Below are positions 1-8,943 of a DNA stretch of 64,000 bases, piece by piece. Location of the stretch: positions 682,001 to 746,000 of the forward strand of contig NZ_JACHXS010000002.1 in assembly GCF_014192225.1 (NCBI RefSeq), given 5' to 3'. This DNA is from Pseudoduganella umbonata. Lineage in GTDB: Bacteria > Pseudomonadota > Gammaproteobacteria > Burkholderiales > Burkholderiaceae_D. The notes beneath the pieces are model-generated. The model was given only the letters and a program-made list of their open reading frames with translations. It was not told the DNA's origin and did not search any database. The position numbers were made by a program, and so were the translations under genes. The number at the start of each line of letters is the position of its first letter. Within the stretch, counting starts at the first letter, position 1.

Positions 1-1
1 C

Positions 2-388
2 CAGGGCCAGTGCGGCGCCTGCACGGTGATCGCCGACGGCCGCCGCATCAATTCCTGCCTGACGCTGGCGGTGATGCATGAAAACTCGGAGATCACCACC
101 ATCGAAGGCCTCGGCACCCCCGAGAAGATGCACCCGATGCAGGCCGCCTTCGTCAAGCACGACGGCTACCAGTGCGGCTACTGTACGCCCGGCCAGATCT
201 GTTCGGCCGTGTCGGTGCTCGACGAGATCAAAAAGGGCATTCCCAGCCACGTGACCGCCGACCTGACGAAACGCCCGCCGCTCACCGAGCTGGAAATCCG
301 CGAACGGATGAGCGGGAACATCTGTCGCTGCGGCGCATATTCGAACATCGTCGATGCGATCGTCGAAGTGTCCGGGAGGCCGGCATGA
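2..388 (+). CDS. PaoA-like (2Fe-2S)-binding subunit of a molybdenum hydroxylase, 5' end outside window
   Basis: Small iron-sulfur subunit of a xanthine dehydrogenase/aldehyde oxidoreductase-type enzyme. It passes electrons from the molybdenum centre to the FAD subunit. The reading frame is open from the first bases, so the true start lies upstream. Visible motifs are the end of the plant-type ferredoxin cluster (QCGACTV) and the second [2Fe-2S] domain, with CGYCTPGQ and, near the C-terminus, CRCGAY. The stop overlaps the start of the FAD subunit gene (ATGA), so the two are translationally coupled. It cannot be told whether a Tat signal is present, because the N-terminus is missing. A full paralogue lies at 14367-14894. 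Confidence 0.93.
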   Translation, partial: QGQCGACTVIADGRRINSCLTLAVMHENSEITTIEGLGTPEKMHPMQAAFVKHDGYQCGYCTPGQICSAVSVLDEIKKGIPSHVTADLTKRPPLTELEIRERMSGNICRCGAYSNIVDAIVEVSGRPA

Positions 389-1338
389 AGGTATTTACCT
401 ATGAGAAGGCGCGTACCCCGGCGGAGGCTGCGGCCGCCGCCGCGCGCGTGCCTGGCGCACGCTTCATCGCCGGCGGCACCAACCTGCTGGACCTGATGAA
501 GCTGGAAATCGAAACGCCGCCGCACCTGGTGGACGTCAACGGCCTGGACCTCGACAAGATCGAGCCCACGCGCGACGGCGGCCTGCGCGTGGGCGCGCTG
601 GTGCGCAATACGGATCTCGCGGCGGACGAACGCGTGCGCCGTGACTACGGCGTGCTGTCGCGCGCATTGCTGGCCGGCGCCTCGGCCCAGTTGCGCAACA
701 AGGCGACCACGGCCGGCAACCTGCTGCAGCGCACGCGCTGCCCGTATTTCTACGATACCGCGCAGCCGTGCAACAAGCGCAAGCCGGGCAGCGGCTGTTC
801 GGCGATCGGCGGTTTCACGCGCCACCATGCGATCGTCGGCACCAGCGATGCCTGCATCGCCACGCACCCGAGCGACATGGCGGTGGCGATGGCGGTGCTC
901 GATGCCAGCGTGGAGACGGTACAGCCGAACGGCGCGACGCGCACGATCCCGATTGCCGACTTCCATAAACTGCCGGGCAACACGCCGCACATCGAAAACG
1001 CCCTCGCCCCCGGCGAGCTGATTACCGCGGTAACGCTACCGAGACCGGCCGGCGGCCGGCAGCTGTACCACAAGGTACGCGACCGCGCTTCCTACGCATT
1101 CGCCCTGGTGTCGGTGGCCGCCATCGTGCAGCCGGACGGCACGGGCCGCGTGGCGGTAGGCGGCATCGCCCACAAGCCGTGGCGCGTGCCGGCGGCGGAC
1201 CAGGGCCTGCCACGCGGCGGCCGTGCCGTGGCCGAGCAGCTGCTGGCCGGCGCCAAACCGATGCACGACAACGCGTTCAAGGTTCCCCTCGTCCAGCGCA
1301 CCATCGATGCGGTGCTGGCGGAAGCGAAGAAAGGTTAA
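385..1338 (+). CDS. PaoB-like FAD-binding subunit of molybdenum hydroxylase
   Basis: FAD-binding middle subunit (317 residues) of an aldehyde oxidoreductase/xanthine dehydrogenase-like complex. The start is the ATG that overlaps the upstream stop codon. The FAD loop is [11 protein letters not shown] near residues 28-38. Four cysteines (C119, C129, C138, C157) lie in [23 protein letters not shown] and [10 protein letters not shown]. As I recall, this is the pattern that binds the extra [4Fe-4S] cluster in E. coli PaoB, so the enzyme resembles PaoABC rather than classical xanthine dehydrogenase. It lies between the Fe-S and molybdenum subunit genes. The substrate cannot be read from the sequence; aromatic aldehydes are a reasonable guess from the family. 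Confidence 0.93.
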   Translation: MKVFTYEKARTPAEAAAAAARVPGARFIAGGTNLLDLMKLEIETPPHLVDVNGLDLDKIEPTRDGGLRVGALVRNTDLAADERVRRDYGVLSRALLAGASAQLRNKATTAGNLLQRTRCPYFYDTAQPCNKRKPGSGCSAIGGFTRHHAIVGTSDACIATHPSDMAVAMAVLDASVETVQPNGATRTIPIADFHKLPGNTPHIENALAPGELITAVTLPRPAGGRQLYHKVRDRASYAFALVSVAAIVQPDGTGRVAVGGIAHKPWRVPAADQGLPRGGRAVAEQLLAGAKPMHDNAFKVPLVQRTIDAVLAEAKKG

Positions 1339-1342
1339 TGCG

Positions 1343-3541
1343 ATGAAATTCACCACTCCCGCCACCACCAACCCGATCGACCAGCTGAAGGTGGTCGGCA
1401 AGCCGGTCGACCGGATCGACGGCCCCTATAAAACCACCGGCACCGCGCGTTACGCGTACGAGCGGCACGACGTGGTGCCGAACGCCGCCTACGGCTACGT
1501 GGTCGGCGCCACGATCGCGAAAGGGCGCATCACGTCGATCGATGCCGCCGCCGCACGCCGCGCGCCCGGCGTGATCGCCGTCGTCACCCACGAGAATGCC
1601 GGCAAGCTGGAAAAGGGCGACTACAACACGGCCAAGCTGCTGGCCGGACCGCTGGTCGAGCATTACCACCAGGCCGTGGCGCTGGTGGTCGCGGAAACGT
1701 TCGAGCAGGCGCGTGCCGCCGCGGGCCTGGTGCGCGTCGAATATTCGCCGATCAAGGGCGAGTACGACCTGGCCAAGGCAAAGGATTCGGCCAAGGTGCC
1801 GAAGAAGGAAGAAGACCCTGAAACGAAAACCGGCAATTTCCAGTCGGCGTTCGACAGCGCGCCGGTGAAGCTCGACGCCACCTACACCACGCCGGACCAG
1901 TCGCACGCGATGATGGAGCCGCATGCGTCGATCGCCGCATGGGAGGGCGACAAGCTCACCGTGTGGACGTCGAACCAGATGATCGACTGGGGCAAGGGCG
2001 ACCTGGCGAAAACCCTCGGCATCCCGAAGGACAAGGTGCGGCTGGTGTCGCCGTACATCGGCGGCGGTTTCGGCGGCAAGCTGTTCGTGCGCGCCGAAGC
2101 GCTGCTGGCCGCGCTGGGCGCGAAGCAGGCGAACAGGCCCGTCAAGGTGGCCTTGCAGCGTGCGCTGATGATCAACAACACCACGCACCGTCCCGCCACG
2201 ATCCAGCGCATCCGCATCGGTGCCACGCGCGAAGGCCGCATCACGGCGATCGCCCACGAAAGCTGGTCCGGCGACCTGCCTGATGGCAAGCCGGAAACGG
2301 CCGTCCAGCAAACCCGCCTGCTGTACGCGGGCGCGCACCGGCTGACGCGGCTGAATCTCGCCGTGCTCGACCTGCCCGAGGGGAATGCGATGCGCGCGCC
2401 GGGCGAGGCGCCGGGCCTGATGGCGCTGGAAATCGCCGTCGACGAACTGGCGGAAAAACTGAAGATGGACCCGGTCACGCTGCGCATCGTCAACGACACC
2501 ACTGTCGATCCGGAAAAGCGCACGCGCAAGTTCTCGCAGCGGCGCTTCGTCGAATGCCTGCGCACCGGCGCGGAAAAATTCGGCTGGAACAAGCGCAATG
2601 CGCAGCCGGCCCAGGTGCGCGAAGGGCGCTGGCTGATCGGCCTGGGCGTGGCCTCGGCGTTCCGCAACAACCTCGTGCAGAAGTCAGCCGCGCGCGTGCG
2701 GCTGGACGGCAAGGGCGTCGTCACCGTCGAAACGGACATGACGGACATCGGCACCGGCAGCTACACGATCATCGCGCAGACCGCCGCTGAAATGATGGGC
2801 GTGGGGCTGGAGCAGGTGGTGGTGAAACTGGGCGATTCCGATTTCCCCGTCTCGGCCGGTTCGGGCGGGCAGTGGGGCGGCAACAGTTCCACCGCCGGCG
2901 TGTATGCGGCCTGCGTGAAGCTGCGCGAGGCGGTCGCGGCGAAACTGGGCCTGGCCGCGGATGCGCAATTCGCCGACGGCGCCGTGCGTGCCGGCGGCAA
3001 GTCGGTGCCCCTGCGGGAGGCGGCCGCCGGCGGCGAACTGGTGGCCGAGGACAAGATGGAGTACGGCGACCTCGACAAGAAGTTCCAGCAATCGACGTTC
3101 GGCGCCCATTTCGTCGAAGTGGCCGTCGATGCCTACACGGGCGAAGTACGCATCCGGCGCATGCTGGCCGTCTGCGCGGCCGGCCGCATCCTGAATCCGA
3201 AATCGGCGCGCAGCCAGGTGATCGGCGCGATGACGATGGGCGCCGGCGCGGCATTGATGGAAGAGCTGGCCGTCGACAAGCGCATCGGCTTCTTCGTCAA
3301 CCACGACCTGGCCACGTATGAGGTGCCGGTGCATGCCGACATCCCGCACCAGGAAGTGATCTTCCTCGACGAGACGGACCCGATGTCGTCGCCGATGAAG
3401 GCCAAGGGCGTGGGCGAGCTGGGTATCTGCGGCGTGGCGGCGGCGGTCGCCAATGCGATCTACAACGCCACCGGCGTGCGGGTCCGCGAGTATCCGGTCA
3501 CGCTGGACAAGCTGCTCGACAAGCTGCCGCAGGTGGCATAG
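1343..3541 (+). CDS. PaoC-like molybdopterin-binding catalytic subunit
   Basis: Large molybdenum-cofactor subunit (732 residues), where the hydroxylation of the substrate takes place. The start ATG lies 4 bases after the stop of the FAD subunit; longer in-frame starts would overlap that gene. The N-terminal a/b-hammerhead domain begins with DGPYKTTGTARYAYE. The glycine-rich IGGGFGGK motif is near residue 240. The C-terminal AKGVGELG carries the glutamate that acts as catalytic base in this family. It ends the three-gene operon. The complete paralogue at 11027-13315 has the same architecture. No XdhC/PaoD-type maturation gene is next to it in the window. Confidence 0.95.
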   Translation: MKFTTPATTNPIDQLKVVGKPVDRIDGPYKTTGTARYAYERHDVVPNAAYGYVVGATIAKGRITSIDAAAARRAPGVIAVVTHENAGKLEKGDYNTAKLLAGPLVEHYHQAVALVVAETFEQARAAAGLVRVEYSPIKGEYDLAKAKDSAKVPKKEEDPETKTGNFQSAFDSAPVKLDATYTTPDQSHAMMEPHASIAAWEGDKLTVWTSNQMIDWGKGDLAKTLGIPKDKVRLVSPYIGGGFGGKLFVRAEALLAALGAKQANRPVKVALQRALMINNTTHRPATIQRIRIGATREGRITAIAHESWSGDLPDGKPETAVQQTRLLYAGAHRLTRLNLAVLDLPEGNAMRAPGEAPGLMALEIAVDELAEKLKMDPVTLRIVNDTTVDPEKRTRKFSQRRFVECLRTGAEKFGWNKRNAQPAQVREGRWLIGLGVASAFRNNLVQKSAARVRLDGKGVVTVETDMTDIGTGSYTIIAQTAAEMMGVGLEQVVVKLGDSDFPVSAGSGGQWGGNSSTAGVYAACVKLREAVAAKLGLAADAQFADGAVRAGGKSVPLREAAAGGELVAEDKMEYGDLDKKFQQSTFGAHFVEVAVDAYTGEVRIRRMLAVCAAGRILNPKSARSQVIGAMTMGAGAALMEELAVDKRIGFFVNHDLATYEVPVHADIPHQEVIFLDETDPMSSPMKAKGVGELGICGVAAAVANAIYNATGVRVREYPVTLDKLLDKLPQVA

Positions 3542-3632
3542 CACGCGGCGTCTTCATGCGGCGCTTGCCGTAAGATCGTGGTCGGCGCGGGCACAGTGCC
3601 CGCGCCGTTCAACCCACCATGAAAGGATCGCC

Positions 3633-4055
3633 ATGAAGCCTTTTGCCGCCGCACTGTTCTCCTCGATATTGTTGACCGCCGCCGCCTGCTCCCATGCGCA
3701 GGACCGGCAGGCCATCGATGAAGCGAAGCGCGCGGCCGAAGAATGGCTGGCGCTGGTGGATGCCGGCCAGTACAAGGCATCGTGGGAGCAGGCCGCCGAG
3801 CCGCTGCGCAAGGCGGTCAGCATCGCGCAATGGGAGCAGGGCGGCCGCGCCGCGCGCATGCCGGTCGGCGCCTTCCAGGAACGCAGCCTGGCCTCGTCCA
3901 CCTACACGACCACGCTGCCCGGCGCACCGCAGGGCCAGTACGTGGTGCTGCAATACACCACACGCTTCGCCGACCGCGCCAACGCCGTGGAAACCGTGAC
4001 GCCGATGCTGGAAGCCGACGGCAAATGGCGCGTGTCGGGATACTTCCTCAAGTAG
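3633..4055 (+). CDS. DUF4019-type exported small protein
   Basis: Small protein of 140 residues starting at the ATG that follows GAAAGGATCGCC, a reasonable ribosome site. The N-terminus is a signal peptide (hydrophobic AAALFSSILLTAAACSHA), so the product is exported. The cysteine after LTAAA could be a lipid anchor, but position -3 is a poor lipobox match, and cleavage after SHA is equally possible. The mature part (EEWLALVDAGQYKASWEQAA, then a C-terminal KWRVSGYFLK) resembles DUF4019 proteins. The function is unknown. It stands alone between the molybdenum hydroxylase operon and a repeat element that begins one base after its stop codon. Confidence 0.8.
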   Translation: MKPFAAALFSSILLTAAACSHAQDRQAIDEAKRAAEEWLALVDAGQYKASWEQAAEPLRKAVSIAQWEQGGRAARMPVGAFQERSLASSTYTTTLPGAPQGQYVVLQYTTRFADRANAVETVTPMLEADGKWRVSGYFLK

Positions 4056-4177
4056 AAAACCGGTGACAGACACCAGTTAATTTGAAATGTTTCAAGCAAA
4101 ACCGGTGACAGACACCAGTTGATTTGAAATGTTTCAAAAAACTGGACGGTCCGCCGCTGCGGACTGTCACCGGTTTT
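4056..4177. repeat. CCGGTGACAG repeat element: two 40-bp direct copies and an inverted end
   Basis: Two nearly identical 40-bp units lie at 4056-4095 and 4098-4137, with a 42-base period. Each starts AAAACCGGTGACAGACACC and ends in TTTGAAATGTTTCAA. A perfect 14-base inverted copy of AAAACCGGTGACAG lies at 4164-4177, so the transcript could fold into a long hairpin. It starts directly after the DUF4019 stop codon and ends about 85 bases before coxB. It may act as a terminator or processing site, or be a small mobile palindromic element. Confidence 0.8.
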
Positions 4178-4263
4178 CGGGGTGTGGTGGAGCTGCCACA
4201 GCCGTGCGTCGCGGTGCCGGGATTTTTGGCAGAGTCGAACTACCGCGTTATAAAAATGCAAAC

Positions 4264-5376
4264 ATGCCCTGCCTGCGCTCCCTGGCTTCCCTGCTGCCGA
4301 CCGCTTTGCTGCCGATTTCTTGGCTGCCATCCCGCGCCGCGGCCCAGGTAGCGCGGCAGAGCGCGCTGCAGCCGGCCGGCGTGCAGGCCGAAACGATCTT
4401 CAGCCTGTGGAACTTTACGCTGGCGCTGTGCGCGGCGGTATTCGCGGCGATCGTGCTGGCGCTGCTGGTGGCGTTGCTGGTGGCTTTCCGGCGCGCCCGC
4501 GAGGCACGGCAGGCGGCGGCTGATTCGACAAGCCTGTCGTCACGCCCGTCGTCAAGCCTGTCCTCAAGCCTGCCATCAAGCCTGCCGCCGGACCTGGCAC
4601 CGCTGCACCAGCCCGAGCGCCGCGTGCACCGCACGGTGCTGTTGGCCACCGCGATCGCCACCGTGGGCCTGGTCATGCTGCTGGTGGCGGACGTGTGGAC
4701 CGGCCGCATGCTGGCCCGGCTGCCGCTGAACGAGGCCGTGAAAATCGAGCTGACCGGCCACCAGTTCTGGTGGGAAGTGCGCTACCCGGACGAAGGCGTG
4801 ACCACCGCCAACGAGCTGCACGTGCCGGTCGGCCGGCCGGTCGTCGTCACGTTGAAGAGCCGCGACGTGATCCATACCTTGTGGGTGCCGAACCTGGCCG
4901 GCAAGCGCGACATGATTCCCGGCCGCACCGCGACGATCTCGCTGCGGGCCGACAAGCCCGGCGTCTATCGCGCCCAGTGCGCCGAATTCTGCGGCCTGCA
5001 GCACGCGCTGATGGCCTTGCCGGTAACGGCCGTGGCGCCGGCGCAGTACGAGCGCTGGGCGCAGGCGCGCGGCAGGGCCGCGCCGGAACCGGCCAGCGAC
5101 AGCCGGCGGCTCGGGCGCGAGGTGTTCGTGCGCGCCGCCTGCGCGGCCTGCCACACGATCGCCGGCACCATGGCCAACGGCACGCTGGGGCCGGACCTGA
5201 CCCACCTGGCCAGCCGGCCCACGCTGGCCGCCGGCATGCTGCCGAACGACCGCGCCAACCTGCAGGCCTGGATCGTCGACCCGCACCGCTTCAAGCTGGG
5301 CGCGAACATGCCGCCCAGCCCTTTGCCGGCGCGCGACATGCACGCGCTGCTCGATTACCTGGAGAGCCTGGAATGA
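4264..5376 (+). CDS. coxB: Cytochrome c oxidase subunit II with fused cytochrome c domain
   Basis: Subunit II (370 residues) of a heme-copper oxidase, taking electrons from the periplasmic donor into the CuA site. The ATG at 4264 gives a signal-like N-terminus (LRSLASLLPTALLPISWL). Two membrane helices follow (about 45-75 and 125-150). The CuA motif is CAEFCGLQHALM, with cysteines at 239 and 243 and the upstream ligand in VIHTLWVP. A C-terminal heme c domain holds CAACH near residue 293, the caa3-type layout. The loop between the helices contains a four-unit 12-bp repeat coding SSRP/SSSL/SSSL/PSSL. The stop overlaps the subunit I start (ATGA). Confidence 0.93.
   Translation: MPCLRSLASLLPTALLPISWLPSRAAAQVARQSALQPAGVQAETIFSLWNFTLALCAAVFAAIVLALLVALLVAFRRAREARQAAADSTSLSSRPSSSLSSSLPSSLPPDLAPLHQPERRVHRTVLLATAIATVGLVMLLVADVWTGRMLARLPLNEAVKIELTGHQFWWEVRYPDEGVTTANELHVPVGRPVVVTLKSRDVIHTLWVPNLAGKRDMIPGRTATISLRADKPGVYRAQCAEFCGLQHALMALPVTAVAPAQYERWAQARGRAAPEPASDSRRLGREVFVRAACAACHTIAGTMANGTLGPDLTHLASRPTLAAGMLPNDRANLQAWIVDPHRFKLGANMPPSPLPARDMHALLDYLESLE
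4537..4584 (+). repeat. 12-bp tandem repeat inside coxB
   Basis: Four imperfect 12-base units (consensus TCGTCAAGCCTG) encode a low-complexity serine-rich stretch between the two membrane helices of subunit II. The period is four codons, so gain or loss of a unit keeps the frame. It is one of several arrays with this period in the window. Confidence 0.75.
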
Positions 5377-7304
5377 GCGACACCGCTCCCGCCATTCCCG
5401 CCGGTTCCACCGCACCCGGTGCCGATCCCGCCGGCCTGCTGGAACAGACCTGGCGCGACCCGCCCGGACTGCGGGGCTGGCTGAGCGCCGTCAACCACAA
5501 GACCATCGCCGCGCGCTTCATCTACACCGCCTTTGCCTTTTTCGTCCTCGGCGGGATCCTGGCACTGATGATGCGCCTGCAGCTGGCGCGGCCGGACAGC
5601 CGGCTGATCGGGCCGGACCTGTACAACCAGCTGTTCACGATGCACGGCACCACGATGATGTTCCTGTTCGCCGTGCCGGTCATGCAGGCCATCGGCATCT
5701 GGCTGCTGCCGCTGATGCTGGGCACGCGCACGGTCGCCTTCCCGCGCATGAACGCGTTCGCGTTCTGGATCTTCCTGTTCGGCGGCGTGATGCTGTACGC
5801 GGCATTCCTGATCGGCATGGGTCCCGATGCCGGCTGGTTTGCCTACGTGCCGCTGGCAAATGGCGACTACTCGCCCGGCAAGCGGGTCGACATCTGGGCA
5901 CAGATGATCACGTTCACCGAAACGTCGGCGCTGATGGAAGCCATCGTCATCATCGTCACGATCTTCAAGATGCGCGCGCCGGGCATGACGCTGGACCGCA
6001 TGCCGCTGTTCGCATGGGCCATGCTGGTCACCTCGTTCATCGTGCTGTTCGCGATGCCGGCCGTGATGCTGGCCAGTACCGCCCTGATCACCGACCGGCT
6101 GGTGGACACCCATTTCTACGACCCGGAGCTGGGCGGCGACGCGCTGCTGTGGCAGCACCTGTTCTGGTTCTTCGGCCACCCCGAGGTGTACCTGATCTTC
6201 ATCCCGCCGCTGGGCGTGATCTCGGCCATCGTTGCCACGTTTTCGCGGCGGCCGATGGTGGGCTACCGCGTCATGGTGCTGGCGCTGATCGCCACCGGCT
6301 TCCTGTCGTTCGGCCTGTGGGTGCACCACATGTTCGCCACCAACCTGCCGGAACTGGGCAAGGTGTTCTTCACGGCCGCCAGCCTGATGATCGCGATCCC
6401 GACGGCGGCGCAGATCTTCTGCTGGCTGGCCACGCTGTGGACCGGGCGCCTGGACCTGCGCACGCCGCTGCTGTTCGTGCTGGCGTTTTTCGTCATCCTG
6501 CTGGCGGGCGGCCTGACGGGGCTGATGCTGGCCTCGGTCTCGCTCGACACGCAGCTGCACGACACGTATTTCGTCGTCGCCCACCTGCACTACGTGCTGA
6601 TGGGCGGCGCCGTGTTCCCGCTGTTCGGCGCGTTTTATTACTGGTACCCGAAGTTCACCGGGCGGATGATGAGCGAGAAGCTGGGCAAGTGGCAGTTCTG
6701 GCTGTTCTTCACCGGCTTCAACGTGACGTTTTTCCCGATGCACGTGCTGGGCCTGGAAGGCATGCCCCGCCGCGTATACACCTACCCGGACGGCATGGGC
6801 TGGAACGCGATCAACCTGGGTGCCACCGCCGGGGCGTTCATGATCGCCACCAGCGTGCTGCTGTTCATCGTCAACGCGTGGCGCAGCCGGCGCCACGGCG
6901 CACCGGCCGGCGCCGATCCGTGGGGCGCCGGCACGCTCGAGTGGCGCGCAGCATCGCCGCCGCCGGCCGCCAACTTCGACATGCTGCCGGTGGTACACGG
7001 CCGTTATCCATTGTGGCAGCCGGCCGCGCTGCCGGACCGGGTGGCGGGCATCGATCCGGGCTTGCGCGAAGTGCTGCTGACGAGCGTGACGGCGGCCGAG
7101 CCGGATCACCGGATGCTGATGCCGACGCCATCGCCGTGGCCATTCGTCACGGCGCTGGCCACCACCGTGTTCTTCGTCGGCTCGATCTTCACGCCATGGG
7201 CCGTGGTGTGGGCCTCGCTGCCGGTGGCGATCACCGCCACGTTCTGGTTCTGGCCGAGGAAAAGCGAGAGCGAGATCCGGCACCGGCGCGAGGTGCGGCC
7301 GTGA
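5373..7304 (+). CDS. coxA: Cytochrome c oxidase subunit I
   Basis: Catalytic subunit (643 residues) carrying low-spin heme, heme-copper centre and proton channels. It reduces oxygen to water while pumping protons across the inner membrane. Motifs are FGHPEVY (CuB histidine, D-channel glutamate and cross-linked tyrosine, type A oxidase), WVHHMF for two more CuB histidines and VVAHLHYVLMGG for the heme ligands. After the usual 12 helices come about 100 residues with two further helices (WPFVTALATTVFFVGS and WAVVWASLPVAITATFWFW). This matches the short five-helix subunit III encoded next, as in the CyoB/CyoC arrangement. The start overlaps the coxB stop. Confidence 0.95.
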   Translation: MSDTAPAIPAGSTAPGADPAGLLEQTWRDPPGLRGWLSAVNHKTIAARFIYTAFAFFVLGGILALMMRLQLARPDSRLIGPDLYNQLFTMHGTTMMFLFAVPVMQAIGIWLLPLMLGTRTVAFPRMNAFAFWIFLFGGVMLYAAFLIGMGPDAGWFAYVPLANGDYSPGKRVDIWAQMITFTETSALMEAIVIIVTIFKMRAPGMTLDRMPLFAWAMLVTSFIVLFAMPAVMLASTALITDRLVDTHFYDPELGGDALLWQHLFWFFGHPEVYLIFIPPLGVISAIVATFSRRPMVGYRVMVLALIATGFLSFGLWVHHMFATNLPELGKVFFTAASLMIAIPTAAQIFCWLATLWTGRLDLRTPLLFVLAFFVILLAGGLTGLMLASVSLDTQLHDTYFVVAHLHYVLMGGAVFPLFGAFYYWYPKFTGRMMSEKLGKWQFWLFFTGFNVTFFPMHVLGLEGMPRRVYTYPDGMGWNAINLGATAGAFMIATSVLLFIVNAWRSRRHGAPAGADPWGAGTLEWRAASPPPAANFDMLPVVHGRYPLWQPAALPDRVAGIDPGLREVLLTSVTAAEPDHRMLMPTPSPWPFVTALATTVFFVGSIFTPWAVVWASLPVAITATFWFWPRKSESEIRHRREVRP

Positions 7305-7930
7305 AGAACGACGCATCCGGCAAGGGTGGGGACGATCCCCGCGCGCTGCACGTGGGCCACCTGCCCACGTTCGCGTTCGGGCACCGCAGCCCGATGTGGT
7401 GGGGCACGCTGGGCCTGGTGGCGATCGAATCGACCGTCTTTGCACTGATTATCGTCACCTACTTCTACCTGCGCGGGCTGGCCGATGCATGGCCGCTGTC
7501 GGGCAGCCTGCCGCCGGACCTGCTGTGGGGCACGCTCAACACGGCCGTGCTGCTGCTCAGCATGATCCCCAACGAGATGGCCCGGCGCGCCGCAGAACGG
7601 CTGGACCTGCGCGGCGTGCGCATCGGCCTGCTCTGGTGCATGGTGTTCTCCGCCGCTTTCCTGGCCGTGCGCGCGCTGGAATTCACCGCCCTGAACTGTG
7701 CATGGGACGACGACGCCTACGGCTCCGTCGTCTGGATGATGATCGGCCTGCACACGATGCACCTGATCACCGACATGTGGGATTCGGCCGTGCTGACGGT
7801 GCTGATGCACACCGGGCCGCTGGACGGCAAGCGCTTCGTCGACGTCAGCGAAAACGCCGGGTACTGGTACTTCGTGGTGGGCAGCTGGCTGCCGATCTAT
7901 GCCACCGTCTACTTCGGCGCGCGGATGTAA
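7301..7930 (+). CDS. coxC: Cytochrome c oxidase subunit III (short, five-helix form)
   Basis: Subunit III (209 residues) of the oxidase encoded just upstream. The GTG start overlaps the coxA stop (GTGA), so the pair is coupled. Five hydrophobic segments can be seen, beginning at WWGTLGLVAIESTVFALII and ending with YWYFVVGSWLPIYATVYF. This is the length of CyoC-type subunits rather than the seven-helix, roughly 260-residue form. It belongs to the heme-copper oxidase subunit III family. The stop codon TAA shares its last base with an ATG that opens the ctaG frame. Confidence 0.92.
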   Translation: MKNDASGKGGDDPRALHVGHLPTFAFGHRSPMWWGTLGLVAIESTVFALIIVTYFYLRGLADAWPLSGSLPPDLLWGTLNTAVLLLSMIPNEMARRAAERLDLRGVRIGLLWCMVFSAAFLAVRALEFTALNCAWDDDAYGSVVWMMIGLHTMHLITDMWDSAVLTVLMHTGPLDGKRFVDVSENAGYWYFVVGSWLPIYATVYFGARM

Positions 7931-8943
7931 TGGGACAGCACCTGCAGTGCACAGAAAGTTGCTTGAAAAATGGGGCGGTCCGGCGTCCCGGCGAACCCCA
8001 TTTTCCGAGCAACTTTCCGCTGCTGGTGCCGGACACCAGATGCTTCTACGTTGCCGGTTTCCTGCTCATGCCGGCAGTCGCGTCGGCACACATCGTGCCG
8101 GGCACCGGACCCGCGCCGCTGGCCTGGGGTGCCGACTGGTGGGTGCTGGCCAGCCTGGTGCTGTCGCTGCTGCTGTACGCGGCCGGCGTGGCGAAACTGT
8201 GGCCGCGGCTGGGGCAGGGCAGGCGGGCGGTGCTGGGCCGCGCCGCGTATTTCGCCGCCGGCTGGCTGGCCATGGCCGCGGCGCTGGCGTCGCCGCTCGA
8301 TCCGGCCGGCGGCATGCTGTTCGCGGCGCACATGGTGCAGCACGAGCTGCTGATGATCGTGGCGGCGCCGCTGCTGGTACTGGGGCGGCCGTTCGGACCG
8401 TGGCTGTGGGGGCTGCCGGCGTCGTGGCGCCGCGCCGTCGGCCACGGCGTGCACTGGCGTCCCTGGGCTGTCGCATGGCAAGCCATTACCCGGCCCCTGG
8501 CCGCCTGGCTGATCCACTTCGCCGCGCTGTGGGTATGGCACGCGCCGCCGCTGTTCCAGCTGGCCCTTGCCGACGACACCGTGCACGCCTGGCAGCATGC
8601 CAGCTTCCTGTTTCCCGCACTGCTGTTCTGGTGGGCGGTGCTGGGGGCGCGCGGCCCGGCGCCCGGGCCGGCCATGCTGTACCTGTTCACGACGATGATG
8701 CACACGGGCGCGCTCGGCGCGCTGTTCGCGCTGTCGAACACGGTGTGGTACCCGGCCTATGGCGACGGGCCGCTGGCGTTCGGCCTGATGCCGCTGGAAG
8801 ACCAGCAGCTGGGCGGCCTGATCATGTGGATCCCGGGCGGGCTGGCCTACGTGATCGCCGGCCTGGCGCTGTGCCTGCGCTGGCTGGCCCCGGTCAGAAA
8901 TACTTGGACAGGTAGTTCGCGCCCGAATCCGGGAAAACCGTGA
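7930..8943 (+). CDS. ctaG: CtaG-like cytochrome c oxidase assembly protein (caa3 type)
   Basis: Integral membrane protein of the Caa3_CtaG family, expected to help insert copper into the oxidase encoded just upstream. The hydrophobic core starts around WWVLASLVLSLLLYAAG and continues with HMVQHELLMIVAAPLLVLG and FTTMMHTGALGALFALS, giving about seven helices. The start is uncertain. The ATG at 7930 overlaps the coxC stop (TAATG), but from there the frame runs through a palindromic repeat before reaching a signal-like segment (FYVAGFLLMPAVASAH). GTG 8026 or ATG 8068 would give a more normal N-terminus, but neither has a clear ribosome site. The last 50 bases overlap the convergent cysM-like gene. 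Confidence 0.85.
   Translation: MGQHLQCTESCLKNGAVRRPGEPHFPSNFPLLVPDTRCFYVAGFLLMPAVASAHIVPGTGPAPLAWGADWWVLASLVLSLLLYAAGVAKLWPRLGQGRRAVLGRAAYFAAGWLAMAAALASPLDPAGGMLFAAHMVQHELLMIVAAPLLVLGRPFGPWLWGLPASWRRAVGHGVHWRPWAVAWQAITRPLAAWLIHFAALWVWHAPPLFQLALADDTVHAWQHASFLFPALLFWWAVLGARGPAPGPAMLYLFTTMMHTGALGALFALSNTVWYPAYGDGPLAFGLMPLEDQQLGGLIMWIPGGLAYVIAGLALCLRWLAPVRNTWTGSSRPNPGKP
7954..8017. repeat. Palindromic GGGG/CCCC element, copy A
   Basis: A 64-bp inverted repeat. The 22-base arms match at 20 positions; the left arm begins GAAAGTTGCTTGAAAAATGG and the right arm is its near complement. The 20-base centre is GC-rich. The same arms occur at 10932-11007 and 59087-59191. Here it lies between coxC and ctaG and is open in the ctaG frame. 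Confidence 0.88.

Noticed and set aside
4080..4330. Minus-strand frame encoding two copies of ETFQINWCLSPV
   Set aside because: It is the translation of the 42-base-period repeat, with no gene features. It overlaps the start of coxB.
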